DNA of 12,596 bases, from positions 1-12,596 of the forward strand of contig CALFIE010000100.1 in NCBI GenBank assembly GCA_937876095.1, written 5' to 3'. Position numbers and translations under genes: made by a program. The notes under the pieces are model-generated. The model ran no database searches. It was not told the origin of the DNA and saw only the letters and a program-made list of their open reading frames with translations. Positions 1 to 6,960 of this stretch are shown here, one piece after another. The stretch comes from an uncultured Flavobacteriales bacterium (GTDB taxonomy: Bacteria > Bacteroidota > Bacteroidia > Flavobacteriales > Weeksellaceae). Each line of letters starts with the position of its first letter. The first letter of the stretch is position 1.

Positions 1-309
1 TAAATTTAAGAAAATGAAGAATATTGTTATAAAATTATTATTGATTAAAATTTAAACAGGCTCTAAAATAGATAATGAAAAATTCGTTTAACCACAAATC
101 GAAGATTCCACGTAGTGAAAAGTGACAAAAAATTAATTTTTATCTTTAAATTTAAAGATATACGTTAACTTTAAAAAGGTTAAAAAATTTTGAAATCTAA
201 TCAATTCCTTAAAGAAAATCTTTGATTTTCTTATTTTTATGTACTTTTGAATATCTTAAAACATCATCAATCCTTTTGCATCTTTTGTGGATATCTACTT
301 TAGTAAAAA
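1..309. other. Non-coding left edge, no gene seen
   Basis: This stretch is very AT-rich and holds no open frame longer than a few codons that looks coding; the longest tidy one (75-125, plus, 16 codons) is too short to support. It contains a perfect 20-bp AT-rich palindrome at 141-160 and a 9-bp-stem, 3-nt-loop hairpin at 212-232 followed by a short T-rich stretch on the plus strand, which could be a weak terminator for something entering from the left. No tRNA or other RNA gene was recognised. Confidence 0.5.
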
Positions 310-636
310 TTACACTTCTTCAGTAGTAGCATCTGGTGCATTTTTTTTCACAGATTCTACACCATTTTCCATTCCAGCTGCAGATTCGTACATTTCACTG
401 GTACCAATAATTTGTCCGTTTCCTGCTTTTAGATTGAAGTAGTTTTTTCCGTTTGCTGCTGTTTTTCGATCATATTTTGAATCATCTGAAGCATTTTTCT
501 TTACAGATTCTATTCCGTTTTCACATGCAGCTTTTGTTGCATAACCTTCACTTGCAAGAATTGTTTGTCCGTTTCCTGCTTTTAGATTGAACTGAAACTC
601 TCCATTTTTTCTTGTTGAAATTACAAATTTTCCCAT
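310..636 (-). CDS. YegP/DUF1508 family protein, two tandem repeats
   Basis: A 108-residue small soluble protein. It consists of two copies of a roughly 50-residue unit: residues about 1-48 (GKFVISTRKNGEFQFNLKAG onward) and about 53-101. Both contain the shared core FNLKAGNGQ, an S-E-x-Y turn (SEGYAT, SEMYES) and the ending ENGxESVKKNA. This is the hallmark of the DUF1508/YegP family, which occurs as one to several repeats. The molecular role of the family is not established; do not read an enzyme activity into it. No signal peptide or membrane segment is visible. The ATG at 634-636 begins exactly at the first repeat and is preceded by an A-rich leader on the coding strand. It is separate from the beta-oxidation operon, because a terminator lies between them. 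No -7 promoter match was seen upstream. Confidence 0.9.
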   Translation of the reverse strand: MGKFVISTRKNGEFQFNLKAGNGQTILASEGYATKAACENGIESVKKNASDDSKYDRKTAANGKNYFNLKAGNGQIIGTSEMYESAAGMENGVESVKKNAPDATTEEV

Positions 637-967
637 TTTTAAATATTTTATTGATTAAATATAGTAAAAAAACTGAAACGCCTGCTTTTATTTTAATGAT
701 GGCTTTATTTTTTCAATTTTTTCAGGTTTTACAGAATTTAGTATGCCGTATTGCTCATCGTTTCTCGGTTTCATTTTCAAACTAGAATACAAGTCCAAAT
801 TTTTGGTTTAGCATTCGGTATAACATATTTTACATCAGATTTCTGAATAAAAATCAAGTAAAATTAATAAAAATATTTTAAAATTTTCTACTTCTGGATT
901 CTGTTTAAAAATTTATAATCAGTGATGGATATATTTTTTGTAGAAAAAAAATGGAAAAGATCATGTC
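637..967. other. Intergenic region between the DUF1508 gene and the operon terminator
   Basis: About 330 bases without a confident gene. It must hold the promoter of the minus-strand DUF1508 gene, but no clear TAnnTTTG element was found on that strand. The only frame with a coding look is the 28-residue minus-strand ORF at 688-774, listed separately. The rest is AT-rich with no repeat of note. Confidence 0.4.
688..774 (-). CDS. Possible 28-residue small protein or gene remnant
   Basis: A minus-strand frame starting with ATG at 772-774 and ending in TAA at 688-690. The peptide begins MKPRNDEQYGILNSVKPEKI and ends in a lysine-rich tail. The frame stays open about 12 codons upstream of the ATG, so it could also be the end of a decayed gene. 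It is more GC-rich than its surroundings and its codons look ordinary, but a frame this short can arise by chance. No family is recognised. It lies upstream of, and on the same strand as, the DUF1508 gene. Confidence 0.2.
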   Translation of the reverse strand: MKPRNDEQYGILNSVKPEKIEKIKPSLK

Positions 968-1014
968 TTTTAAACAAAAAATGCCTCTCAATCGGAGGCA
1001 TTTTTTGTTTAAAA
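968..1014. terminator. Bidirectional hairpin terminator of the fad operon
   Basis: A perfect inverted repeat with arms 968-987 and 995-1014 (20 bp) and a 7-nt loop. The core is GCCTC/GAGGC, extended by an A-tract on one side and a T-tract on the other, so it reads as a rho-independent terminator in both directions. It lies 16 nt beyond the acyl-CoA dehydrogenase stop codon and is the natural 3' end of the five-gene minus-strand operon. Confidence 0.9.
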
Positions 1015-1017
1015 TAA

Positions 1018-1028
1018 GTACTTTGTAC
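1018..1028. repeat. Short heptamer-repeat remnant after fadE
   Basis: Two GTAC units exactly 7 bp apart (1018 and 1025), two bases after the fadE stop codon. It is the short form of the 32-bp arrays found at the other fad junctions, in the orientation seen after the fadA and fadN stops. The flank after the last unit matches the one after the fadN stop (GTACAATTAAT in both). Confidence 0.6.
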
Positions 1029-1030
1029 AA

Positions 1031-2809
1031 TTAATAAGAACCTTTCGCAATATAATGTGCTGCAATTTTCTCGGTTAATGCAATTACATTAGGTGTATTA
1101 GCATATTTCGTAAATCTTCTAAGACCAGAAAGCATCATTCTTTGTTCGTCACCTTCTGCAAAAGAAACAATTCCTTCTTTAGCTGCAGATGAAATTTTAT
1201 CAACCGCTTTATACAAATTGAGTTTTGCCATTGCTGCTTCTACAGAATCTGCATCGAAGTGTTTTTCTGCTCTCAAAATAGCAGATTCAGCCATATAAAT
1301 TTGGTTCAAAATTTCGGATGCGTTCAATAGCAAATGTTGTTGCTTTTCGATATCCATCATATATTTTTGAAGCGCAGCTCCAGAAACCATTAAAAATACT
1401 TTTTTAAGATTTGCCAAAATTACTTTTTCTTCACTCATATTAGCAGAATAATCTGGCGTTTCAAAAGACGGAATTCCCATCAATTCTTTAGAAACTGCCA
1501 TTGCTGGTGAAAGCAAATCTAATTGACCTTTCATTGCTTTTTTGATGAGTAAACCAACCGCTAAAAGTCGGTTAATTTCATTGGTTCCTTCATAAATTCT
1601 TGCAATTCTAGAATCTCTCCAAGCTGCTTCCATAGGTGCGTCTTCTGAGAAGCCCATTCCTCCGTAAATTTGAATTCCTTCATCTGCAGTCTGTTGTGTT
1701 AAATCTGAAACAAAAACTTTCAAAATAGAACATTCTACTGCAAATTCTTCTACACCTTTAAGTTCTGCTTCCTGGTGATTCATTCCACCTGCAACCAGTT
1801 CGTCAATTTTATCTTGAACATCTTTTGCTGCTCGGAAAGAACCAGCTTCTGAAACGAAAATTCCTGTTACCATTTCTGCAATTTTCTTTCTGATGGCTCC
1901 AAAAGTTGAAATTTCAACGCCAAATTGTTTTCTTTCGTTAGCATATTTAATAGAGTAAGTAGCAATTCTTCTTTGTCCGTCTAAATTTGCACCTGCCAAT
2001 TTTATTCTACCAACATTTAAAGCATTCAGAGCGATTTTGAAACCATTGTTTCTTTCTCCCAACATATTTTCCACCGGAATTTTCATATCATTAAAGAAAA
2101 CTTGACGAGTAGAAGAGGAACGAATTCCCAGTTTATGCTCTTCTTCACCCATTGTCAAACTATCTGGATTCTCCAATTCAGAACGGTTAATTACAAAACC
2201 AGTAATATTTTTATCATCATCTATTCTTGCAAAAAGTGTGAAAGTATCTGCAAAACCTGCGTTAGAAATCCACATTTTTTGTCCGTTGATGATCCAATGT
2301 TTTCCGTCCTCAGAAAGTCTGGCTTTGGTTTTTCCAGAATTGGCATCAGAACCTGCATCTGGTTCTGTAAGGCAATAGGCGCCAAATTTTGTTCCTGCTG
2401 CTAAATCTGGAAGATATTTTTTCTTTTGTTCTTCAGTTCCGTAAAGCAAAATTGGCAACGTTCCGATTCCTGTATGTGCGCCATAAGCAGTTGCAACCGA
2501 ACCATTTGCACCAGAAGCTACATCACAAGCCAACATTGTGGTTACAAAACCCATCCCAAGTCCGCCATATTCTTCGGGAACTGCAATTCCTAAAACTCCC
2601 ATTTCGCCAAGTTTACGCATTACTTCTTCTGTCAGTGCATAATCTTTGTGCTCAAAACGCTCTCTGTTTGGTACAACATCACGATCAATAAATTCTTTAA
2701 TACTATCGCGAAGCATTTTTTGCTCGTCGTTCAGTTCTTCAAGACTGAAAATTTCGTTTGCGGGAGTTTCTTTAATTAGGAATTCTCCACCTTTTACTAT
2801 GTTGCTCAT
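1031..2809 (-). CDS. fadE: Acyl-CoA dehydrogenase (FadE-type)
   Basis: Flavin-dependent first step of beta-oxidation: it oxidises acyl-CoA to trans-2-enoyl-CoA, and family members pass electrons to electron-transfer flavoprotein. At 592 residues it is longer than the usual ~380-residue enzymes and resembles the long VLCAD/Bacillus FadE type with an extra C-terminal helical domain (about 430-592). Visible landmarks are the N-terminal helical domain (about 25-140), the flavin/substrate middle-domain motif YCLTEPDAGSDA (145-156), the WISNAG stretch (180-185), and the C-terminal motif RIYEGTNEINR, whose E407 fits the catalytic base of medium- and very-long-chain enzymes. It is the last gene of the operon, after the thiolase, and is followed by the terminator at 968-1014. 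The start ATG follows an A-rich 11-nt leader directly after a heptamer-repeat array. The substrate chain length cannot be read from sequence. Confidence 0.95.
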   Translation of the reverse strand: MSNIVKGGEFLIKETPANEIFSLEELNDEQKMLRDSIKEFIDRDVVPNRERFEHKDYALTEEVMRKLGEMGVLGIAVPEEYGGLGMGFVTTMLACDVASGANGSVATAYGAHTGIGTLPILLYGTEEQKKKYLPDLAAGTKFGAYCLTEPDAGSDANSGKTKARLSEDGKHWIINGQKMWISNAGFADTFTLFARIDDDKNITGFVINRSELENPDSLTMGEEEHKLGIRSSSTRQVFFNDMKIPVENMLGERNNGFKIALNALNVGRIKLAGANLDGQRRIATYSIKYANERKQFGVEISTFGAIRKKIAEMVTGIFVSEAGSFRAAKDVQDKIDELVAGGMNHQEAELKGVEEFAVECSILKVFVSDLTQQTADEGIQIYGGMGFSEDAPMEAAWRDSRIARIYEGTNEINRLLAVGLLIKKAMKGQLDLLSPAMAVSKELMGIPSFETPDYSANMSEEKVILANLKKVFLMVSGAALQKYMMDIEKQQHLLLNASEILNQIYMAESAILRAEKHFDADSVEAAMAKLNLYKAVDKISSAAKEGIVSFAEGDEQRMMLSGLRRFTKYANTPNVIALTEKIAAHYIAKGSY

Positions 2810-2820
2810 TTTTTATTTTT

Positions 2821-2852
2821 GTATAATGTACTATGTATAATGTACAAAGTAC
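2821..2852. repeat. Heptamer-repeat array B1 upstream of fadE
   Basis: Five GTA-initial units start at 2821, 2828, 2835, 2842 and 2849, an exact 7-bp period (consensus GTAYWAW), giving 32 bp. It ends 11 nt from the fadE start codon, with only an A-rich leader between. It pairs as an imperfect inverted repeat (25 of 32 positions) with array B2 at 2885-2916. Confidence 0.85.
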
Positions 2853-2884
2853 TTGGATTATTATTTATTAAATTTTTATTCTAA

Positions 2885-2916
2885 ATACATTGTACATCGT
2901 ACATTGTACTTTTTAC
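2885..2916. repeat. Heptamer-repeat array B2 downstream of fadA
   Basis: The same 7-bp repeat in the opposite orientation (GTACATT on the plus strand), with unit starts at 2885 (degenerate), 2892, 2899, 2906 and 2913 (degenerate). It is again 32 bp and ends 3 nt from the fadA stop codon. A 32-nt AT-rich spacer (2853-2884) separates it from B1. Confidence 0.85.
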
Positions 2917-2919
2917 AGA

Positions 2920-4098
2920 TTACAGCAATTCAAAAATACTCGCGGCTCCTTGTCCTGTTCCTACACACATAGAAATCATTCCATATTTTCCGCCACGTTT
3001 TCTCATTTCATCAAGAAGTTGAACGGTTAGTTTTGTTCCAGTGCAACCAAGAGGATGTCCTAATGCAATTGCGCCACCATTAACATTCAGAATTTCGGGA
3101 TTTAAACCTAATTCTTTTTTGATAGCAACCGATTGCGATGCGAATGCCTCATTCAATTCAATTAAATCGATGTCTTTTAATTCTAAACCTGCTTGTTTCA
3201 ATGCTTTCGGAATCGCATAAATAGGACCCATTCCCATAATTCTTGGCTCCAAACCTGCGGCTGCATAAGCAACTAATCTTGCTTCTGGCTCCAATCCTAA
3301 TTCTTTTACCATTTCTTCGCTCATTACAATAACGAAAGCGGCTCCGTCACTCATTTGTGAAGAATTTCCGGCAGTTACGCTTCCTCCATTTGCAAAAACG
3401 GGACGAAGTTTTGCCAAACCTTCCAAAGTGGTATCTTTTCTTGGACCTTCATCCACTGAAAAATCAAATTTTTTGCTTTGCGGTTTTTGGTTTTCATCTA
3501 AAAAATTGTATTCCACAGGAATTGGTACAATTTGGTTGGTAAATTTACCTTCTTGAAGTGCTTTTAATGCTTTTTGATGAGATTCAAAAGCGAATTGATC
3601 TTGCTCTTCACGAGAAATATGGTATTGTTTTGCCACTTCTTCTGCAGTGTAGCCCATTCCCCAATAATAATCAGGATTTGTTTTTGCCATATCGGTTTCA
3701 GGAACTGGTTTGTAACCTCCCATCGGAATGTAACTCATACTTTCGGTTCCACCTGCAATGATGCAATCTGCCATTCCTGCTTGAATTTTTGCAGAAGCAA
3801 TCGCAATCGCTTCAGAACCAGAAGCACAATATCTGTTTACAGTAACACCCGGAACTTTGTCGGTGTGTAATCCCATCAAAGAAATTAAACGCGCCACATT
3901 TAGCCCTTGTTCAGCTTCTGGCATTGCGTTCCCGACAATTAAATCATCGATTCTATTTTTATCCAATTGCGGAACTGCTGCCATTAATTTTTCAATTACT
4001 GTCGCCGCCATCACATCGGGACGAGTAAAACGCAACGAACCTTTTGGTGCTTTTCCAACTGCGGATCTAAATCCTTTGATTATATATGCTTGTTTCAT
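2920..4098 (-). CDS. fadA: Acetyl-CoA C-acyltransferase (3-ketoacyl-CoA thiolase)
   Basis: Final step of beta-oxidation: thiolytic cleavage of 3-ketoacyl-CoA to acetyl-CoA and a shortened acyl-CoA. The 392-residue length is normal for the thiolase family. The nucleophilic cysteine is C91 in NRYCASG. The C-terminal catalytic pair is H348 in GGAIALGHPLGCTG and C378 in SMCVGTGQG, and the NEAF motif (ELNEAFASQ) is present. The order fadN, fadA, fadE with the neighbouring genes matches the Bacillus fadNAE layout, and thiolase presumably acts with the FadN-type enzyme. The ATG at 4096-4098 begins directly at the conserved N-terminus and lies 8 nt from heptamer array C. A biosynthetic acetoacetyl-CoA role is less likely given the operon. 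Confidence 0.95.
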   Translation of the reverse strand: MKQAYIIKGFRSAVGKAPKGSLRFTRPDVMAATVIEKLMAAVPQLDKNRIDDLIVGNAMPEAEQGLNVARLISLMGLHTDKVPGVTVNRYCASGSEAIAIASAKIQAGMADCIIAGGTESMSYIPMGGYKPVPETDMAKTNPDYYWGMGYTAEEVAKQYHISREEQDQFAFESHQKALKALQEGKFTNQIVPIPVEYNFLDENQKPQSKKFDFSVDEGPRKDTTLEGLAKLRPVFANGGSVTAGNSSQMSDGAAFVIVMSEEMVKELGLEPEARLVAYAAAGLEPRIMGMGPIYAIPKALKQAGLELKDIDLIELNEAFASQSVAIKKELGLNPEILNVNGGAIALGHPLGCTGTKLTVQLLDEMRKRGGKYGMISMCVGTGQGAASIFELL

Positions 4099-4106
4099 AA
4101 TTTTTT

Positions 4107-4138
4107 GTAAAATGTACTATGTACTATGTACAATGTAC
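4107..4138. repeat. Heptamer-repeat array C upstream of fadA
   Basis: Unit starts at 4107, 4114, 4121, 4128 and 4135, an exact 7-bp period, consensus GTACWAT, 32 bp. Same orientation and similar flanks as array B1, and likewise just upstream (8 nt) of a start codon. It matches the reverse complement of array D at 26 of 32 positions. Confidence 0.85.
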
Positions 4139-4148
4139 TTTAATTTTA

Positions 4149-4499
4149 TTATTTGTAATTGTTAATTAATTTTATGAGCATATTTTGAATATGTCTTAAT
4201 TCATTAAAAATTAAATTATAATTATCTAACGTTAAATAATTTAAATTTTTTGCTACAATAATTTGAGTTTCAAACTCAAAAGAAGAGGCAAGCGCAATAG
4301 TTAGAAATTGAACAAATTGCTTATCTGTATCTCGACCAGCACCTTCCGCAATATTTGAAGAAATAGAAACTAAACTTCTACGTGATTGAGAAGTTAATCC
4401 AAATATTTCATCTCTTGGAAAGTCTTTTGAAAATTTGTAGTAAAGCGTAGTTAGTTCTATTGCTTTCTTCCAAACTTCTAATTCTCTAAAATTGTGCAT
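4149..4499 (-). CDS. Four-helix-bundle protein (23S rRNA intervening-sequence protein family)
   Basis: A 116-residue protein of the S23/four-helix-bundle family (Pfam 23S_rRNA_IVP). The family signature is clear: N-terminal FRELEVWKKAIELT (4-17), then FPRDEIFGLTSQSRRS (28-43), the hallmark SSNIAEGAGR (47-56), and a third and fourth helix with ALASSFEFETQI. It has no signal peptide or membrane segment. The family's biochemical role is not settled; related small helical proteins (Avd) act as nucleic-acid-binding helpers in diversity-generating retroelements. It has no metabolic reason to sit between fadN and fadA. It lies in the loop between inverted heptamer arrays, 10 nt from array C and 23 nt from array D. 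It is probably transcribed with the operon. The length is normal and the frame is intact. Confidence 0.93.
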   Translation of the reverse strand: MHNFRELEVWKKAIELTTLYYKFSKDFPRDEIFGLTSQSRRSLVSISSNIAEGAGRDTDKQFVQFLTIALASSFEFETQIIVAKNLNYLTLDNYNLIFNELRHIQNMLIKLINNYK

Positions 4500-4522
4500 T
4501 TTTTAATATAATTAAATTCAAA

Positions 4523-4554
4523 ATACATTGTACATTGTACTTTTTACATTGTAC
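4523..4554. repeat. Heptamer-repeat array D downstream of fadN
   Basis: Units start at 4523 (degenerate), 4530, 4537, 4544 (degenerate) and 4551: period exactly 7 bp, length 32 bp, plus-strand consensus GTACATT. Orientation is the same as array B2, and it ends 2 nt from the fadN stop codon, as B2 ends 3 nt from the fadA stop. Confidence 0.85.
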
Positions 4555-4556
4555 AA

Positions 4557-6950
4557 TTAATTCCTCAAAGGTTTCCCATTCTGCAACATATATTGGATTC
4601 TCTCCAATGTTTTACGTTCTCCACAAAGTTGAAGGAATGCTTCTCTTTCAAGGTTTAGAAGGTATTGCTCTGTAACTTCCGTTGGTTCAGAAAGATTTCC
4701 ACCAACCATTACATACGCCAATTTATCGGCGATTTTTCTGTCGTGGTCAGAAATGAATTTTCCTGTAACCATTTGGTCGGTACCTACATAAAACATTCCA
4801 AGTGCATCTTTACCCAAAACTTTTACCGTTTGTTCAATAGGTTGGGTATACCCTTGTTCAGCCATTAGTTTTGCTACTTTTTTGGCTTCGGCAATTTGTC
4901 GGTTTTTGTTGACCACCACAATATCTTTATGATGTTGCAAAATTCCCATATCAAAGGCTTCGTACGCAGAAGTTGCCACTTTTGCCATCGCTATATTCAT
5001 AAATGCTTCACGCATTCTGTTGTTTTTCACATCATCGGTATGGAATTTTTTAGCCGTTCTCAAAGCAAATTCTTTAGAACCACCACCACCAGGAATTACA
5101 CCAACTCCAAATTCTACCAAACCAATGTAAGTTTCAGCAGCGGCAACTACTTTGTCGGCGTGCATCGTCATTTCGCAACCACCACCCAAAGTCATTCCGT
5201 AAGGTGCAACCACAACTGGAATAGCAGAGTAACGAACTCGCATCATTGTTTTTTGGAAATAGGCAATTGCCATATTCAGGTCATCCCAATCTTGCTCAAT
5301 CGCCATCATAAAAATCATCGCTAAATTAGCTCCAACTGAGAAATTGGCAGACTGACTTCCCACAACCAAACCATCGTATTCTTTTTCGGCTAAATCAATG
5401 GCTCTGTTTAGACCATCTAAAACTTCACCACCCAAAGAATTCATTTTGGAACGAATTTCAAAATTGATAATTCCATCTCCCAAATCCTGAATTGCGGAAC
5501 CAGAATTGCTCCACAAAGTTTTATTTTTTCTAATATTATCAAGGATGATGAACGAATCTTGTCCTGGAATTTTTGTATAATTTGAAGAATTTTTATCAAA
5601 GAAAATTGTTTGACCTTCGTCGCTTACTTTGTAGAAAGATTCTACATTTTTCACCCAATCAGAAACTTCGTAACCTGCATCTTTTGCCAATTCAATTCCT
5701 TTTGCAACGCCAACTGCATCCCAAATTTCGAAAGGACCATTTTCCCAACCGAAACCAGCACGCATTGCGTCATCAATTTTGTAGATTTCATCTGAAATTT
5801 CAGGAACTTTATGTGAAACATAAGCGAAAAGTGCACCCAAAGATTTACGGTACAATTCGGCTGCTTTGTCTTTTCCTGTAATTAAAACTTTGAAACGGTC
5901 AATTGGTTTATCTATGGTTTTTGTGAGTTCTAAAGTAGAGAAGTTGGCTTTACCTTGAAGTTCATATTCCATCGTATCAAGGTTCAAAGCGTGAATTTCA
6001 GATTTTCCTTCTGCATTTTTCACTTTTTTGAAGAAACCTTGCTCGGTTTTAGAACCCAACCATTTGTTGGTCATCATCGTTTGAATGTAATCCGGAAGTG
6101 CAAAAACATCATTGAAATCATTACTTTCAACACCACTTTGTTTTACACCATTTGCAACGTGAACCAAAGTATCCAAACCAACCACATCTGCAGTTCTGAA
6201 AGTTGCCGATTTTGGTCTGCCAATCACAGGTCCCGTTAATTTATCGACTTCAGAAACCGTCAATCCTAATTTTTTCACATTATGAAGCAAATCCATCATG
6301 CTGAATACGCCGATTCTGTTCGCGATAAAAGCAGGCGTATCTTTACACAAAACCATTGTTTTACCAAGGAATTTTGCGCCATAATCCATATAGAAATCTA
6401 CTATTTCTGGAGCTGTATCTGGAGTTGGAATAATTTCTAACAACGGTAAATATCGAACAGGATTGAAGAAATGCGTTCCTGCAAAATAATATTTGAAATC
6501 ATCGCTTCTTCCTTCTGTAAGAAGATGAATCGGAATTCCGGAAGTGTTAGATGAAACCAAAGTTCCCGGTTTACGGAATTGTTCAATTTTTTCGTACACC
6601 GATTTTTTGATGTCAAGTCTTTCAACCACTACTTCAATAATCCAATCGGTGTTTTTGATTTTCTGTAGATCATCATCAAAATTACCTACTTTTATTCTGT
6701 TTGCAAACTCAGGAGAATAGAGTAGAGCCGGGCTTGATTTTTTAAGTTTTTCAAAATTTTCGGCAGCAATTCTATTTCTCACAACTTTGTCGGAAAGAGA
6801 AAGTCCTTTTTTTTGTTCCTGTTCATTAAGTTCAAACGGAACGATATCCAAAAGCAAAACTTCGACGCCAATGTTTGCAAAGTGCGCCGCAATTCCGCTT
6901 CCCATAATTCCCGAACCAAGAACGGTAACATGTTTAATTCGTCTTTTCAT
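4557..6950 (-). CDS. fadN: 3-hydroxyacyl-CoA dehydrogenase/enoyl-CoA hydratase fusion (FadN type)
   Basis: Performs the two middle steps of beta-oxidation: hydration of trans-2-enoyl-CoA and NAD-dependent oxidation of 3-hydroxyacyl-CoA. At 797 residues the dehydrogenase comes first and the hydratase last, as in Bacillus FadN and opposite to E. coli FadB. Landmarks are the Rossmann loop GSGIMG (12-17), dehydrogenase catalytic His160 in GTHFFNP, and the second dehydrogenase domain (about 205-440). The crotonase domain (about 490-700) has the GGGCE glutamate (E593) and the second catalytic glutamate E613 in LVEFGVGVIPGGGG, so both hydratase acids are present. The frame is open 18 codons further upstream (to 7004), but that would overlap the regulator gene. 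The ATG at 6948-6950 begins right at MKRRIKHVTVLGSG and lies 10 nt after the regulator's stop, so I chose it. Confidence 0.94.
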   Translation of the reverse strand: MKRRIKHVTVLGSGIMGSGIAAHFANIGVEVLLLDIVPFELNEQEQKKGLSLSDKVVRNRIAAENFEKLKKSSPALLYSPEFANRIKVGNFDDDLQKIKNTDWIIEVVVERLDIKKSVYEKIEQFRKPGTLVSSNTSGIPIHLLTEGRSDDFKYYFAGTHFFNPVRYLPLLEIIPTPDTAPEIVDFYMDYGAKFLGKTMVLCKDTPAFIANRIGVFSMMDLLHNVKKLGLTVSEVDKLTGPVIGRPKSATFRTADVVGLDTLVHVANGVKQSGVESNDFNDVFALPDYIQTMMTNKWLGSKTEQGFFKKVKNAEGKSEIHALNLDTMEYELQGKANFSTLELTKTIDKPIDRFKVLITGKDKAAELYRKSLGALFAYVSHKVPEISDEIYKIDDAMRAGFGWENGPFEIWDAVGVAKGIELAKDAGYEVSDWVKNVESFYKVSDEGQTIFFDKNSSNYTKIPGQDSFIILDNIRKNKTLWSNSGSAIQDLGDGIINFEIRSKMNSLGGEVLDGLNRAIDLAEKEYDGLVVGSQSANFSVGANLAMIFMMAIEQDWDDLNMAIAYFQKTMMRVRYSAIPVVVAPYGMTLGGGCEMTMHADKVVAAAETYIGLVEFGVGVIPGGGGSKEFALRTAKKFHTDDVKNNRMREAFMNIAMAKVATSAYEAFDMGILQHHKDIVVVNKNRQIAEAKKVAKLMAEQGYTQPIEQTVKVLGKDALGMFYVGTDQMVTGKFISDHDRKIADKLAYVMVGGNLSEPTEVTEQYLLNLEREAFLQLCGERKTLERIQYMLQNGKPLRN

Positions 6951-6960
6951 ATCAATTTTA

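Larger units (their letters stand above)
2821..2916. mobile_element. Candidate ORF-less inverted-repeat cassette (fadA-fadE junction)
   Basis: Arrays B1 and B2 form a 96-bp unit: 32-bp arm, 32-nt loop, 32-bp inverted arm. It fills almost the whole 110-nt gap between fadA and fadE. Its geometry equals that of the cassette at 4107-4554 but without a gene in the loop, so it may be an empty or MITE-like relative. In the operon transcript it would fold into a long imperfect stem. That it was or is mobile is inference. Confidence 0.4.
4107..4554 (-). mobile_element. Candidate IVS-like cassette: inverted heptamer arrays around a four-helix-bundle gene
   Basis: A 448-bp unit bounded by arrays C (4107-4138) and D (4523-4554) in inverted orientation, with the four-helix-bundle ORF in the loop. 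It sits 2 nt after the fadN stop and 8 nt before the fadA start. The encoded family was first described in intervening sequences of 23S rRNA genes, which are inserts with complementary ends that form a stem and are cut out of the transcript. The layout here is similar but placed in a protein operon. There is no transposase. The interpretation as one element is inference. Confidence 0.5.

Noticed and set aside
212..232. Hairpin as a strong terminator
   Set aside because: The 9-bp stem has only two G-C pairs and the following T run is interrupted; it is too weak to call.
2821..4554. CRISPR-like repeat arrays
   Set aside because: The repeat unit is 7 bp with no unique spacers between units, and there are no cas genes; this is short tandem repetition.
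4896..5324. 142-codon plus-strand frame opposite fadN
   Set aside because: It is antisense to the conserved hydratase domain, with no family resemblance and His/Asn/Phe-rich composition typical of a shadow frame.
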